A stretch of DNA of 64,000 nucleotides. Source: Bacteriovoracaceae bacterium (lineage in GTDB: Bacteria > Bdellovibrionota > Bacteriovoracia > Bacteriovoracales > Bacteriovoracaceae). Below are positions 1-8,962 of the stretch, piece after piece. Made by a program: the position numbers and the translations under genes. The stretch spans positions 62,001 to 126,000 of the forward strand of contig CANCFT010000006.1 in assembly GCA_947377285.1 (NCBI GenBank), read 5' to 3'. Under the pieces are notes generated by a model. It saw only the letters and a list, made by a program, of their open reading frames with translations. It was not told where the DNA came from and did not search any database. Position 1 is the first letter of the stretch. Each line of letters begins with the position of its first letter.

Positions 1-2
1 GT

Positions 3-518
3 GATATTGAATTTCGATGGAATACTGGCCGATTTGGAAAAGATTACAATAATTGTGAAGACATGGTGACAAAACATAATTGGAACAAGGAACTTAATCT
101 AGGACGTCAGAAAATATTTGAAGTGAGAAAGACTCACAATGATGTTAGTTTTATTGATGAATTTTTTACTGAAGAATTTTGTGAACGTCAGCAATTATTT
201 ACTTATAAATACAATCCAAGAACTGGGCGAAGCGAAATTGAAACCAGAGATTTTCTAGAAATAAAAAATAAATTACTTTCTCAATTATCAAATTTTGGAT
301 CCCCTGTGATTGAGGTGGAAAGCGGAAATTATCAAAATCGAGGTGAATTACTTCTTCGTCACAAGCATCTTGGTGTTGATCTTGATTTTGGTTATGCATC
401 TGATACACTTCGAAATCTTTATGCATTATGGAAGCGTCCAGTAAATATTGTGAGCAAACAAGAAGAGCAAATTCTCACACTTAGTTTTGATGGCCGGGAA
501 TTCAAACAAACCAAATAA
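3..518 (+). CDS. spoVR: SpoVR family protein, C-terminal part (5' end outside window)
   Basis: The reading frame is open from the first bases of the window, so this is the 3' part of a longer gene; the ATG at 63 is internal. The peptide matches the conserved C-terminal region of SpoVR/YcgB: FIDEFFTEEFC, then SNFGSPVIEV, NRGELLLRHKH and LRNLYALWKRPV. SpoVR proteins are cytoplasmic and usually travel with a PrkA-type serine kinase and a YeaH-type protein, which would lie to the left of the window. Their biochemical role is not settled; they were named for spore cortex formation in Bacillus but are widespread in non-sporulating bacteria. The next gene converges on this one with only a few bases between them. 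Confidence 0.85.
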   Translation, partial: DIEFRWNTGRFGKDYNNCEDMVTKHNWNKELNLGRQKIFEVRKTHNDVSFIDEFFTEEFCERQQLFTYKYNPRTGRSEIETRDFLEIKNKLLSQLSNFGSPVIEVESGNYQNRGELLLRHKHLGVDLDFGYASDTLRNLYALWKRPVNIVSKQEEQILTLSFDGREFKQTK

Positions 519-525
519 TGATTGG

Positions 526-1989
526 TTATTTATTATTTCTTAAAAGTTGAATTCCTGATCCGTCTAGCTCTTCAATATCTTTTTGATCAATATTGACTGA
601 TTCTTTGAGAGGATTAATTTCTTTTTTTAATTTAAGTGAATCGAGTGTCATCTCTTTATCTATAAAAATATCATCTTCTCTTTTAATGGTTTTTCCAAGG
701 TTTTCCCACTGAAGAGATTGTAAAGCTAGCCAACAACTAAAGCCATCAAATGATTTACAACCAAAATCGTTGGCCTCTTCAATTTTTCTTTTATCAAAAT
801 GATTATCTTTTTCACCCATTATTAATGAAATATAACTGTCCATAATACTGACTTCTAATGGTGGTTTGTGTTGAAAATCAATTTTTAGAAGTGTGATTTC
901 TCTTTCTGCTTCAATAAATTTTTTGTCTCTTATTAAAAAAGCAATTTTTACTGCTCTTTTATTTCTAGAATCAAGATCTTTATTAATATTATTATTAAGC
1001 ATACTAATACCATCGCTCCATTGATTCAGTAACCAAGCGAGGGGAATTGAGCGTTCGATCGAGTTAGTAGAGTCTTGTTTTTTTTGTAATGCTAATTTGA
1101 AATGACCAAAGGCCAATTCATATTCTTTTTTTTGTAGGTTTATACTTCCCTTTATATTTTCGGCATTGGCCGAATCAATATCATCTATAAATGCAAGGGC
1201 TTTTTGAATATTCTCTGGATTTTTTGATCTCAAATACATAAAGGCTACAATTTCTCTTAACCTTTTTGATTGATACGAACTTTCTGGTAAAATTGATATT
1301 AGAGAGAGAAACTCTTTTTCTTGATTTAAATACAGACCGGATTTTAGCCACAGTCTTGTCATTTCATCATCTGAAACTAAATTTACTGAATCATAAAAAA
1401 GATTTTGTCTAATTCCATTTTGATCGTTTAGATTTAATTTAATCATAGTATCTAGCCAGTAAGCTTCATTTTTAGAAGTTTTCATTGAATATTGCAGGCA
1501 ATTTTCGCTTTCATTTTTAAGAGATTTACGGTCTTTTGTGGCCATATAATTAATTAATTTAAGAAGACATACTTGTGGGTAAGAGGAGTCATTAAAATAT
1601 TTTTTATCACTTAAGTGACTTAGGGATTGATTAAAATTTCCTTCAATAAAGTCTATAATCGCAAGGTATCTTTCTTTGACGAAAAAGAGCTTACTTTTAC
1701 TATTGCTAATCCGATTTAAATAAAATCGAGCAATGCGAAGATCCCCACTTATTAATTTGTATTTGGCCCGAATCAAGCTATCTATATCTGAACCTCTCGT
1801 GAACGATTCGTTTTGGAGTTGAGCTTCAACTCCGGCGGATTCACCGTATTCATCATCATCGAACCAAATTTCTTTTAGATTAGCGTTTGAAACAAATTCA
1901 TTGATTTCTGCGAACCCAGAATTTGTTAGAAGGAATAAACCCACTATTACGGTCAGGATATATTTATTAAGTATGCAATTCATATTCAA
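526..1989 (-). CDS. Secreted protein of unknown function, helical-repeat (TPR-like)
   Basis: This is a 487-residue protein with a clear signal peptide: a hydrophobic stretch at about residues 9-25 ending in TNSGFA, with cleavage probably before EINEF. The mature part is rich in short amphipathic helices with repeated features such as LKLINYM, EYELAFGHFKLALQKK and LAWLLNQWSDG, which suggests a TPR- or Sel1-like solenoid acting in the periplasm. No catalytic motif is visible. It is divergent from the next secreted protein, with 53 bp between the starts, so the two may share a regulatory region. Function is unknown; the repeat assignment is inference from the helical pattern. Confidence 0.6.
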   Translation of the reverse strand: MNMNCILNKYILTVIVGLFLLTNSGFAEINEFVSNANLKEIWFDDDEYGESAGVEAQLQNESFTRGSDIDSLIRAKYKLISGDLRIARFYLNRISNSKSKLFFVKERYLAIIDFIEGNFNQSLSHLSDKKYFNDSSYPQVCLLKLINYMATKDRKSLKNESENCLQYSMKTSKNEAYWLDTMIKLNLNDQNGIRQNLFYDSVNLVSDDEMTRLWLKSGLYLNQEKEFLSLISILPESSYQSKRLREIVAFMYLRSKNPENIQKALAFIDDIDSANAENIKGSINLQKKEYELAFGHFKLALQKKQDSTNSIERSIPLAWLLNQWSDGISMLNNNINKDLDSRNKRAVKIAFLIRDKKFIEAEREITLLKIDFQHKPPLEVSIMDSYISLIMGEKDNHFDKRKIEEANDFGCKSFDGFSCWLALQSLQWENLGKTIKREDDIFIDKEMTLDSLKLKKEINPLKESVNIDQKDIEELDGSGIQLLRNNK

Positions 1990-2042
1990 TTTTTCGGATA
2001 ATCTCCCGATAACTTAAATAAGATTTTATTGAGGCAATTCGA

Positions 2043-3698
2043 TTGATAATAATTAAGTTTTCGATAACACTAATTTTATTTTTATGCTTAACGCAGAAGA
2101 ATGCTTGGGCCTTAGCTCCTATTGAGAGTTTAGTACTAGGCGATTTTTCTGAAAACTATACTGAATCAGAAACTGATCCACTTAATTATGTGTTTTCGAA
2201 AGGAAAGTCAGATGCGAATCAATCTGAGTTCAAAAAAGAGCTGGCCTATTATCGCGGCTTCTATGATGAAGGAAAAAACATACTCAATTATTGTAAGCCT
2301 ACTAGACCAATAAGGTATTCTTCAGAATGGGAAAAACTGCAAGTTAAGCGCTCTCTTATGTCAGAAATTCAATATATAGGTTTAGATATCGCTTCAAGGG
2401 CCCTGCCTCAATATGCCAAGGCCTTGGATTTTACTAAAGATGAATTTACCAATTTGGTAGATGGATTAGTTGGAAATTTTTGTTCCGCAAATCTCTCAGT
2501 AATCAGTAAAAAAGAATTGAGAAACAATTTATTAATTAAATTTAACAAAGATAATAATTTTAAAATTCCTAATAATGCTGGAAATTCTTTTTTTCCAGAT
2601 AATCTTGAAAATTATACAAGTCCCAAACTAGCTCTTGAACAAGAATTTAAATACACGGTAAAATTATTTCAATCTATTTGCTCTTGGAGTGGGGATCCAA
2701 CAAATCCAGGACTCATGGTTCCTATTTTAAAACATCCTTCATTAATGGCATTTTTCTTTCGACAAATGAATAATCAATCAATTGAATGGAGAGAATTTGA
2801 TAATAAACTTTTCATAAAAGAAGACTTTAATACTGTTCAAGTTGTCTGCGACAATTTAGTTTGTCGGAAGTCTAGTCGTGAAATGTTTTTTCAAAAAATA
2901 TATTTTTCTATTGGTGGAACTAATTTAAGCGAAGATTTGAGAAGGCTTTATTGTGAAGATTTTCAATTGAGTGATTATAAGACTAACGAACAAGATGAGC
3001 GTGTAAAAAAGATTATTAATTCAAGAACGTTTGATGAAGAATATTTTATTAATTCACAATTTATAGCGTTGCTAACAGGTGTTCCAGATTTTCTCATAAA
3101 AGTGGATAAATTTTCTAAAGGTGTAGACTTGTTACGAGCTGGTGTTGATTACACATGGACTAAATGGGCCAAATCTCAAACTGAATTTTTAAACCGAGAA
3201 CTATATTTTGAAGAGCCACTTTTACTTGAATTAGTAGATCGCAAATTATCTTTCGATCCTAATAAGCCAAAGCTAAAAGTTTCGTTTGATATCAATTTAG
3301 GTGAGTTTGATCGTATCAATCAAAAAGTAGGCAAAGTTAAAGTGTCATTCAATATAATGATTCAAAGAAACTTGATTCTCTATTTAAGACAAGCCTTTAA
3401 AGATTTAGATCCAAGAAATATCTCTGAAAAAGAAAGACTCATTAAAAGATTAAAATTTCAAATAACAAAAGATATCATTCTTGCTAGGCAAAAATTTATT
3501 ATTCCACCGTGGAAAGGTGATTTAGAAGGACTTATCGCTACTGAGCTTTCTGAAGAAATAATGCAGATTTCAGATAAAAACTTTGTAATGCCAAGCACAG
3601 GAGAAGAGTTAGTTACTGTAGACTTAAACTATGGTCTATTTGCATTAAAATATATTAATCACCAAAAAATAGTACAAAATGCTCAAAACAAAAAATGA
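2043..3698 (+). CDS. Secreted protein of unknown function
   Basis: The 551-residue protein begins at a TTG codon; no in-frame ATG lies close enough to preserve the signal peptide. Residues 1-23 form a signal sequence (hydrophobic ITLILFLCLT, then AWA, cleavage near LAPIE). The rest is a soluble protein of mixed charge with several cysteines (in NYCKP, GNFCSANLS, ICSWSG, VVCDNLVCRK and RRLYCED) that could form disulfides in the periplasm. I recognise no family. It precedes the rpoH-type gene by 48 bp on the same strand, but no functional link is evident. Confidence 0.6.
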   Translation: MIIIKFSITLILFLCLTQKNAWALAPIESLVLGDFSENYTESETDPLNYVFSKGKSDANQSEFKKELAYYRGFYDEGKNILNYCKPTRPIRYSSEWEKLQVKRSLMSEIQYIGLDIASRALPQYAKALDFTKDEFTNLVDGLVGNFCSANLSVISKKELRNNLLIKFNKDNNFKIPNNAGNSFFPDNLENYTSPKLALEQEFKYTVKLFQSICSWSGDPTNPGLMVPILKHPSLMAFFFRQMNNQSIEWREFDNKLFIKEDFNTVQVVCDNLVCRKSSREMFFQKIYFSIGGTNLSEDLRRLYCEDFQLSDYKTNEQDERVKKIINSRTFDEEYFINSQFIALLTGVPDFLIKVDKFSKGVDLLRAGVDYTWTKWAKSQTEFLNRELYFEEPLLLELVDRKLSFDPNKPKLKVSFDINLGEFDRINQKVGKVKVSFNIMIQRNLILYLRQAFKDLDPRNISEKERLIKRLKFQITKDIILARQKFIIPPWKGDLEGLIATELSEEIMQISDKNFVMPSTGEELVTVDLNYGLFALKYINHQKIVQNAQNKK

Positions 3699-3746
3699 TC
3701 AACAACTATCGATGACAAATCTGAGTCATTCGTTTAAACTTCCTCC

Positions 3747-4709
3747 ATGCCAAAAAAAGTAAATTCAAAGAAGAAACTTCAGGATGATTCACTACCAACT
3801 GTTTTTCCCTCGATGTCGAGAGATTTAGAAATTGTTAACCGAGTTTTAAATAATAATTCTAAAGACACAGTTGTAGCTCCCTCTACAGATCCACTCACCC
3901 AATATGTAAAAGAAATAAGCAGGTATAAACTTCTTACTATCGAAGAAGAAGAAGCCCTTCTTAAAGAAATGAGAGATTCGGGCGATATCGAAGTTGCTAA
4001 AAAATTAGTTTTAGCCAATTTACGCCTTGTGGTAAAAATCGCTCTTGAATACCGCTCTGCTTGGCAGAACGTTATGGACCTCATTCAAGAGGGCAATATT
4101 GGATTGATGAAAGCTGTTTCAAAATACGATGCTACAAAAGGTGCCAAACTTTCCTATTATGCTAGTTGGTGGATTCGCTCTTATATTTTAAAATTCATTC
4201 TCGATAACTTTCGCTTAGTAAAAATTGGTACAACCAATGAGCAAAAAAAGCTTTTCTTTAATCTTTTAAAAGAAAAAGAACGCCTGATTGGCATGGGGAT
4301 TAACCCTGACAATAAAATGATTTCGGCCAATCTTGGAGTTTCAGAAAAATCAGTGGCCGTCATGGATAGGCGCTTGAGTAGTGGAGGTAGTGAGCTATCA
4401 ATTGAATCAAAACTGGACGCTGACGGACCGAGTCTAGGTGAGAGTTTAGCTGACTTGAATTCAGAGCCAATTGACGAGCGACTCAGCAATCTCCAAGGTA
4501 TTGAGATCTTAAGGGATCACCTAAAGATTTTCTTAGATGATTTAAAAGAAAGGGACCGTGAAATCTTTGAAAAGAGACTTTTAACCGAAGTTCCTGCGTC
4601 GCTTCAAAGTATTGCTGATCAGTATGGTGTTTCTCGGGAGAGAATTCGCCAAATTGAGGAGAGATTGATCAATAATTTAAAAGTTTACATGTCTGAGTTT
4701 ATCCGCTAA
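3747..4709 (+). CDS. rpoH: RNA polymerase sigma factor, RpoH (sigma-32) type
   Basis: This 320-residue sigma-70 family protein directs RNA polymerase to promoters. Region 1.2 is seen around DPLTQYVKEISRYKLLT. Region 2 carries ANLRLVVKIALEY, DLIQEGNIGLMKAVSKYD and SYYASWWIRSYILKFIL. The segment just after region 2.4, TTNEQKKLFFNL, resembles the RpoH box that separates heat-shock sigma factors from RpoD. Region 4.2 has the helix-turn-helix SIADQYGVSRERIRQIEERL. The long N-terminal region 1.1 of RpoD is absent and the length fits RpoH. No Shine-Dalgarno sequence is obvious before the ATG. Heat-shock specificity is inferred; this phylum often has several RpoH-like paralogues. Confidence 0.85.
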   Translation: MPKKVNSKKKLQDDSLPTVFPSMSRDLEIVNRVLNNNSKDTVVAPSTDPLTQYVKEISRYKLLTIEEEEALLKEMRDSGDIEVAKKLVLANLRLVVKIALEYRSAWQNVMDLIQEGNIGLMKAVSKYDATKGAKLSYYASWWIRSYILKFILDNFRLVKIGTTNEQKKLFFNLLKEKERLIGMGINPDNKMISANLGVSEKSVAVMDRRLSSGGSELSIESKLDADGPSLGESLADLNSEPIDERLSNLQGIEILRDHLKIFLDDLKERDREIFEKRLLTEVPASLQSIADQYGVSRERIRQIEERLINNLKVYMSEFIR

Positions 4710-4740
4710 AACACTAAAACTATTATTAAACACCTTTATT

Positions 4741-4769
4741 TTGGTCTGAATCAAAATTCAAACTAGGAT
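4741..4769 (+). promoter_or_regulatory. Putative sigma-70 promoter of rpsO
   Basis: TTGGTC (4741-4746) and TAGGAT (4764-4769) are separated by 17 bases and lie just upstream of rpsO. A transcript would start near 4776, very close to the AGGAG ribosome-binding site and the ATG at 4787. Each hexamer matches the consensus in about four of six positions, so this is a prediction only. Confidence 0.4.
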
Positions 4770-4786
4770 CTTGGCGAGGAGACATT

Positions 4787-5065
4787 ATGATTACTTTAGA
4801 ACAATCAAAACAAATCGTATCTGAATTCGGTAAAGAATTTGGTTCAAGTGAAAAAGACAGTGGATGCACAGCTGTTCAAGTTGCATTAATCACAGCTAGA
4901 ATTTCTAACCTAGCACCTCACTTTGCAAAAAATAAACATGATTACTCTGGAAACCGCGGATTAATGAAATTGATTGGTCAAAGAAAAAGACTATTAACTT
5001 ATATTTCAAGAACTGATGCTCCAAAGTACCAAGCTTTGATTAAAAAATTAGGCTTAAGAAAATAA
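4787..5065 (+). CDS. rpsO: 30S ribosomal protein S15
   Basis: At 92 residues it is close to the usual 89 for S15. Family features include GSSEKDSGCTAVQVALIT near residues 19-36, and the H-rich and basic stretch HFAKNKHDYSGNRGLMKLIGQRKRLL followed by YLSR/TDAPKYQALIKKLGLRK-like sequence at the C-terminus (quoted in pieces). S15 binds 16S rRNA in the platform of the small subunit and starts its assembly. A good AGGAG site precedes the ATG. It is followed by a strong intrinsic terminator and then pnp, the common rpsO-pnp order, although here the two are separated by a terminator and 257 bp. Confidence 0.95.
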   Translation: MITLEQSKQIVSEFGKEFGSSEKDSGCTAVQVALITARISNLAPHFAKNKHDYSGNRGLMKLIGQRKRLLTYISRTDAPKYQALIKKLGLRK

Positions 5066-5077
5066 AAAAAACTTACC

Positions 5078-5105
5078 AAAAAAGGAACCTTCGGGTTCCT
5101 TTTTT
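5078..5105 (+). terminator. Intrinsic terminator after rpsO
   Basis: GGAACC (5084-5089), the stable tetraloop TTCG (5090-5093) and GGTTCC (5094-5099) form a perfect stem, flanked by six A on the left and a run of T from 5100. It is a textbook Rho-independent terminator placed directly after rpsO. Confidence 0.9.
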
Positions 5106-5322
5106 GTTTTAAACGGTTAAAATATTAGAACAGGAAAGTTGTTAAATTTTTAGTTGGGAATTTGAGGGATATTTGAATAGTGCGGTCTTTTGAAATTCTC
5201 CAGCATTTTAAAAAATCACTCTATTGAAATATCTTTTAAGTCCCACAACATTTTTATCACCTTTCTTATTTTTAAAAACGTTGCCACTAATGGTGACAAG
5301 AATAACGATGGAGTGATTTCTC

Positions 5323-7443
5323 ATGAACGAAAACAAAAAAGAGTACAAACTTAACTACGGTGGCAAAGAAGTTGTCATCGAAACTGGCCGCCTAGCTAAG
5401 CAAGCAGACGGTGCAGTTCTAGTAAGCTGTAACGGAACACAAGTACTAGTTGCTGTGTGTTCTGCAAGAGAATTAAAAGATGGACAAGATTTCTTTCCAC
5501 TTTTAGTTGAGTATCAAGAAAAATTTTATGGTGCTGGTAAATTCTTAGGTGGATTTATGAAGCGTGAAAACCGACCATCTACGGCGGAAATTTTAACTTG
5601 TAGGATTATTGACCGTGGTCTTCGCCCGATGTTCCCAAGTGATTATATGTTCGACACTGTAGTGACATGCTCTGTTCTTTCATACAATCCAGCAGGAGAC
5701 CCAGAAGTTTTAGCTGGTCTTGGAGCAAGTGCCGCCATAGCTATTTCAGACATTCCTTTTTCAGCTTCACTTGGAACTTGTAAAGTGGCCCGCATAGACG
5801 GAAAACTTTGTGTGAACCCTAATTTAGAAGACTGGGCAAAATCTGATTTAGAAATTGCTATCACAGCTTCTGCTGATGCTATCTTGATGGTTGAAGGTGA
5901 AGCTCATATCGTTCCAGAAAAAGATATGCTTGCTGCAATTAATTTTGGTCATGACCAAATTAAATCTTTTTGTGTTGTCGTCGATAAAATGCAAAAAGAA
6001 ATTGGTAAAAAGAAACGCGTTTATGTTTCTGCGGCATCAAACACAACACTTACTGAAAAAATTAAATCAACTTTTACAACGAACGCCAGAGCAGCTCTTG
6101 GAATAAGTGATAAAATGCAACGTCAAGATGCTGTCCGCGCACTTAATAAAGCAGCAGCTGACGCAATTAAACTTGACCCAGCAAGCTTTGGTTTAAAAGA
6201 CGATAAAGGAGCTTCTAAAGAAGCTTACAAAGGAATTGATGAACTTCTCTATAATATGATGAGAAATGATATTTTAGTTGAAGGAAAAAGAATTGCCGGC
6301 AGAAAATTAGATGAAGTCAGAAAGATTGAAACTGAAGTTGGCATTTTAGCAGCTCCACATGGTTCATCTTTATTTACTCGCGGTGAAACTCAAGTTATGG
6401 CCACTGTTACTGTTGGTGGATCTCTTGGGGATCAAATGCAAGACCGTATCACTGGATTAACATATAATAAATTCTACCTTCACTATAACTTTCCTGGATT
6501 CTCTGTTGGGGAAGCTAAAGGATCTCGTGGGGCCGGTAGAAGAGAATTAGGTCACGGGAATTTAGCAGAACGCGCTCTTAAAGCTGTTATGCCACCTCAA
6601 GAAACTTTTTCTTATACGACAAGAATCGTTTGTGAAGTTTTAGAATCAAACGGATCTTCTTCAATGGGTTCAGTTTGTTCTGGGTCTTTAGCACTTATGG
6701 ATGCCGGGATTCCAATCACAGCACCAGTTGCTGGGATCGCTATGGGGTTAATTACTGATGGAGCGAACTATAAAATTCTAACTGATATTTTAGGTGATGA
6801 AGATCATTTAGGAGATTTAGATTTTAAAGTTGCTGGAACAAAAGATGGTGTAACCGCAATTCAGATGGATATCAAGATTACAGGTTTAACTCCACAAATT
6901 ATTGAAGACGCTATTAACCAAGCTTATAAAGGCAGATTGCATATCTTAGGTGAGATGGAAAAAACCATGAAGACATCTCGCGATGGATTCAAACCAGGTG
7001 TTCCAACAATTCAAACAGTGATGATTCCAACTGATAAAATTGGAGCATTGATTGGTCCTGGTGGAAAAAATATCAAGAAACTTCAAGAAGAATATAAAGT
7101 GACAATTGAAATCACAGAAGAAGGAATGGTTAAAGTTTTAGGATCAGATAAAGATATTCTTAAAGCTTGCGTGACTGCAATTGATCTTCAAATCAATGGA
7201 CCAGAAATTGGATCTATCTTTGAAGCTCGCGTTGACTCGATTAAAGAATACGGAGCTTTCGTTGAATTCGCTGGAATTTCTGGACTGGTTCACGTTTCTG
7301 AATTATCAGATGATAGAGTTCAAAACGTTGGCGACTATTTAACAGAAGGTCAAATGATCAAAGTTAAAGTGATGGAAATTGATAAAATGGGAAGAATTAA
7401 ATTGTCGGCCAAAGCAGTTGAGTCGGTAAAGAAAAAATCTTAA
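5323..7443 (+). CDS. pnp: Polyribonucleotide nucleotidyltransferase (PNPase)
   Basis: PNPase degrades RNA from the 3' end with phosphate and works in the RNA degradosome. The 706 residues match the family length. Two RNase PH-like halves are seen: the first with GQDFFPLLVEYQEKFYGAGK and GGFMKREN near residues 60-95, the second with TRGETQVMATVTVG, YNFPGFSVGEAK, RRELGHGNLAERAL and VCEVLESNGSSSMG. A KH domain (IGALIGPGGKNIKKLQEEY) and an S1 domain (GSIFEARVDSIKEYGAFVEF to GRIKLSAKAV) complete the protein. The 217 bp after the rpsO terminator hold its leader, including an imperfect stem TTGCCAC/GTGACAA at about 5300-5319 next to the GGAG site. Leader-based autocontrol is known for pnp elsewhere, but I cannot show it here. 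Confidence 0.97.
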   Translation: MNENKKEYKLNYGGKEVVIETGRLAKQADGAVLVSCNGTQVLVAVCSARELKDGQDFFPLLVEYQEKFYGAGKFLGGFMKRENRPSTAEILTCRIIDRGLRPMFPSDYMFDTVVTCSVLSYNPAGDPEVLAGLGASAAIAISDIPFSASLGTCKVARIDGKLCVNPNLEDWAKSDLEIAITASADAILMVEGEAHIVPEKDMLAAINFGHDQIKSFCVVVDKMQKEIGKKKRVYVSAASNTTLTEKIKSTFTTNARAALGISDKMQRQDAVRALNKAAADAIKLDPASFGLKDDKGASKEAYKGIDELLYNMMRNDILVEGKRIAGRKLDEVRKIETEVGILAAPHGSSLFTRGETQVMATVTVGGSLGDQMQDRITGLTYNKFYLHYNFPGFSVGEAKGSRGAGRRELGHGNLAERALKAVMPPQETFSYTTRIVCEVLESNGSSSMGSVCSGSLALMDAGIPITAPVAGIAMGLITDGANYKILTDILGDEDHLGDLDFKVAGTKDGVTAIQMDIKITGLTPQIIEDAINQAYKGRLHILGEMEKTMKTSRDGFKPGVPTIQTVMIPTDKIGALIGPGGKNIKKLQEEYKVTIEITEEGMVKVLGSDKDILKACVTAIDLQINGPEIGSIFEARVDSIKEYGAFVEFAGISGLVHVSELSDDRVQNVGDYLTEGQMIKVKVMEIDKMGRIKLSAKAVESVKKKS

Positions 7444-7485
7444 GACGAAATTGTAAGTTGAAAATGTAAGAAGAGATTTGAAAGC

Positions 7486-7956
7486 ATGAACGATAAAAGA
7501 ATTATAGTCTCAGTGAAAAAGCTCTCTCATTATGATGAGAGCTTTCCACTTCCAAGTTATGAAACTACAGGTGCTGCTGGCGCGGACGTCCGTGCTAGCT
7601 TGGGCCCTGGAGAATCACTCCTTATTAAACCAGGAGAAAGGGTTTTAGTTCCCACAGGGCTTTCGATGGAAATACCACAAGGCTTTGAAGTTCAAGTTCG
7701 CCCGCGTTCCGGACTTTCATTTAAAACTGGTCTAATGGTTTTAAATTCACCAGGTACCATTGACTCTGATTACCGTGGTGAAGTGAAAATTATTCTTGGC
7801 AATTTAAGTCAAAAAGACGAAGTGATTAATCACGGCGACCGTGTGGCCCAATTAGTTTTGGCCCCTGTTACCCAAGCTCAGTATGTTGTAAGTGAAAGTG
7901 ATCTATCCGTTACAACGCGAGGTTCAGGTGGATTTGGATCAACTGGAAAGAACTAG
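7486..7956 (+). CDS. dut: Deoxyuridine 5'-triphosphate nucleotidohydrolase (dUTPase)
   Basis: It hydrolyses dUTP to dUMP and pyrophosphate, keeping uracil out of DNA and feeding dTMP synthesis. The 156-residue trimeric-type dUTPase shows its ordered motifs: GAAGADVRA, PRSGLSFKTGL, NSPGTIDSDYRGEV, GDRVAQLVLAP and the C-terminal arm RGSGGFGSTGKN that closes over the active site. It lies 42 bp after pnp and 12 bp before the next gene, so it is probably in the same operon as pnp. Confidence 0.96.
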   Translation: MNDKRIIVSVKKLSHYDESFPLPSYETTGAAGADVRASLGPGESLLIKPGERVLVPTGLSMEIPQGFEVQVRPRSGLSFKTGLMVLNSPGTIDSDYRGEVKIILGNLSQKDEVINHGDRVAQLVLAPVTQAQYVVSESDLSVTTRGSGGFGSTGKN

Positions 7957-7968
7957 GAAGACATTTAA

Positions 7969-8253
7969 ATGGGATTAAAAATTCAGTATAAAAATGTCAC
8001 AAGTTGTGATGAAGCATTTCTCAAAGTGAAGTCTTTTATCACTCCGGAGTATATCCAAAAATTTCAAGTGAAGGCCGATGTGAATTGTGATGATACAAAA
8101 AAAATTGTAAAAGCTACAGGGTCTGGGTTTACGCTGACTCTTAGTTTTTTCGAGAGCTATTGTGATGTTGATTTAGAATTATCCCTTATTTTAAGGGCCC
8201 TTAAATCAAAAATAATGGCTAAAATAGAAGACCAGATTTCAAAAAATTTATAA
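7969..8253 (+). CDS. Small protein resembling the polyhydroxyalkanoic acid system family
   Basis: This 94-residue protein has a central ATGSGFTLTLSFF strand pair and ends in VDLELSLILRALKSKIMAKI. That resembles the end of PHA granule regulatory-type proteins (PF09650), where a basic DNA- or surface-binding fold ends in a leucine-rich helix. The similarity is from memory of the family pattern and is modest. An AGGAAG site lies just before the ATG. It sits 12 bp after dut and 7 bp before the ferredoxin gene, so the three are likely co-transcribed. No PHA synthase is visible in this window. Confidence 0.5.
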   Translation: MGLKIQYKNVTSCDEAFLKVKSFITPEYIQKFQVKADVNCDDTKKIVKATGSGFTLTLSFFESYCDVDLELSLILRALKSKIMAKIEDQISKNL

Positions 8254-8260
8254 GGTAATT

Positions 8261-8959
8261 ATGTCGAATACATTTAAAGTGACTCTAAGGCCATCAGGCG
8301 AAATCGTAGAAGTTGAAGAAGGGAAAAATCTTTTAGTAGCTTTGCGAGAAAAAGATATTTATATAAAATCAAGCTGTGGCGGTCATGCAACTTGTACTGA
8401 TTGCATTATTAAAATTGTCTCTGGTGAAGATTATATTACACCTCCACCTTTTTCAGAATTAAAGCTTCTTGGAAATGTTTTTCATATCACAAAAGAGCGC
8501 CTTGCTTGCCAAACCTGTTTAACAGGGGATGTGACAATTGATATTACTAAACATGATAAAGCGACAGATGAAGCGAAATTAAAAAATAAGACGGCCAATT
8601 TTTCTAAAAAAAAACTACCTACAAGAATACGCAAAGAACCGGATATAAAAAAAATTCGCACTGAGCGCGCCGATGAACGGGCCCGCGAGGAAGTTGAAAA
8701 TTTAGTGAAAGCTGAAACTTGGAAAAAACATTGGGAAAAAAATCAAGATTCAGAAGCTCCTAAAAAATTAGCAGGTGGAAAGCGTCCTAAGTTTTTTGAC
8801 ACTGATAAAGTTGATTACGATAAAACAGATTACACAAGACCTCTTTCAGCTGAAAAACAAAAGTTGCGAGACGAGCGCTTAGAAACTGAAAAATTAAAAG
8901 CTGAAAATGATAAAAAAATTCAACCATCTGATAAAGAATACAAAAAATTTAGAGAATAA
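8261..8959 (+). CDS. [2Fe-2S] ferredoxin-domain protein with long charged tail
   Basis: Residues 1-95 form a ferredoxin-type [2Fe-2S] domain with ligands in CGGHATCTDC (spacing CX5CX2C) and a fourth cysteine in the RLACQTCLTGDV segment. The domain should carry electrons in the cytoplasm. Residues 105-232 form a very lysine/glutamate-rich, probably disordered or helical tail (for example RTERADERAREEVENLVKA), which ordinary ferredoxins of about 100 residues lack. The tail may bind a partner or nucleic acid, but this is a guess. It is the last gene of the run after dut and ends 3 bp from a convergent gene. Confidence 0.75.
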   Translation: MSNTFKVTLRPSGEIVEVEEGKNLLVALREKDIYIKSSCGGHATCTDCIIKIVSGEDYITPPPFSELKLLGNVFHITKERLACQTCLTGDVTIDITKHDKATDEAKLKNKTANFSKKKLPTRIRKEPDIKKIRTERADERAREEVENLVKAETWKKHWEKNQDSEAPKKLAGGKRPKFFDTDKVDYDKTDYTRPLSAEKQKLRDERLETEKLKAENDKKIQPSDKEYKKFRE

Positions 8960-8962
8960 TCG

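Noticed and set aside
199-426. Minus-strand frame of 75 codons inside the SpoVR gene
   Set aside because: It lies fully within a convincing coding region on the other strand and has no recognisable content.
3699-3746. Shine-Dalgarno sequence for the rpoH-type gene
   Set aside because: The bases before the ATG are pyrimidine-rich (CTTCCTCC); no purine-rich site is seen, so none is annotated.
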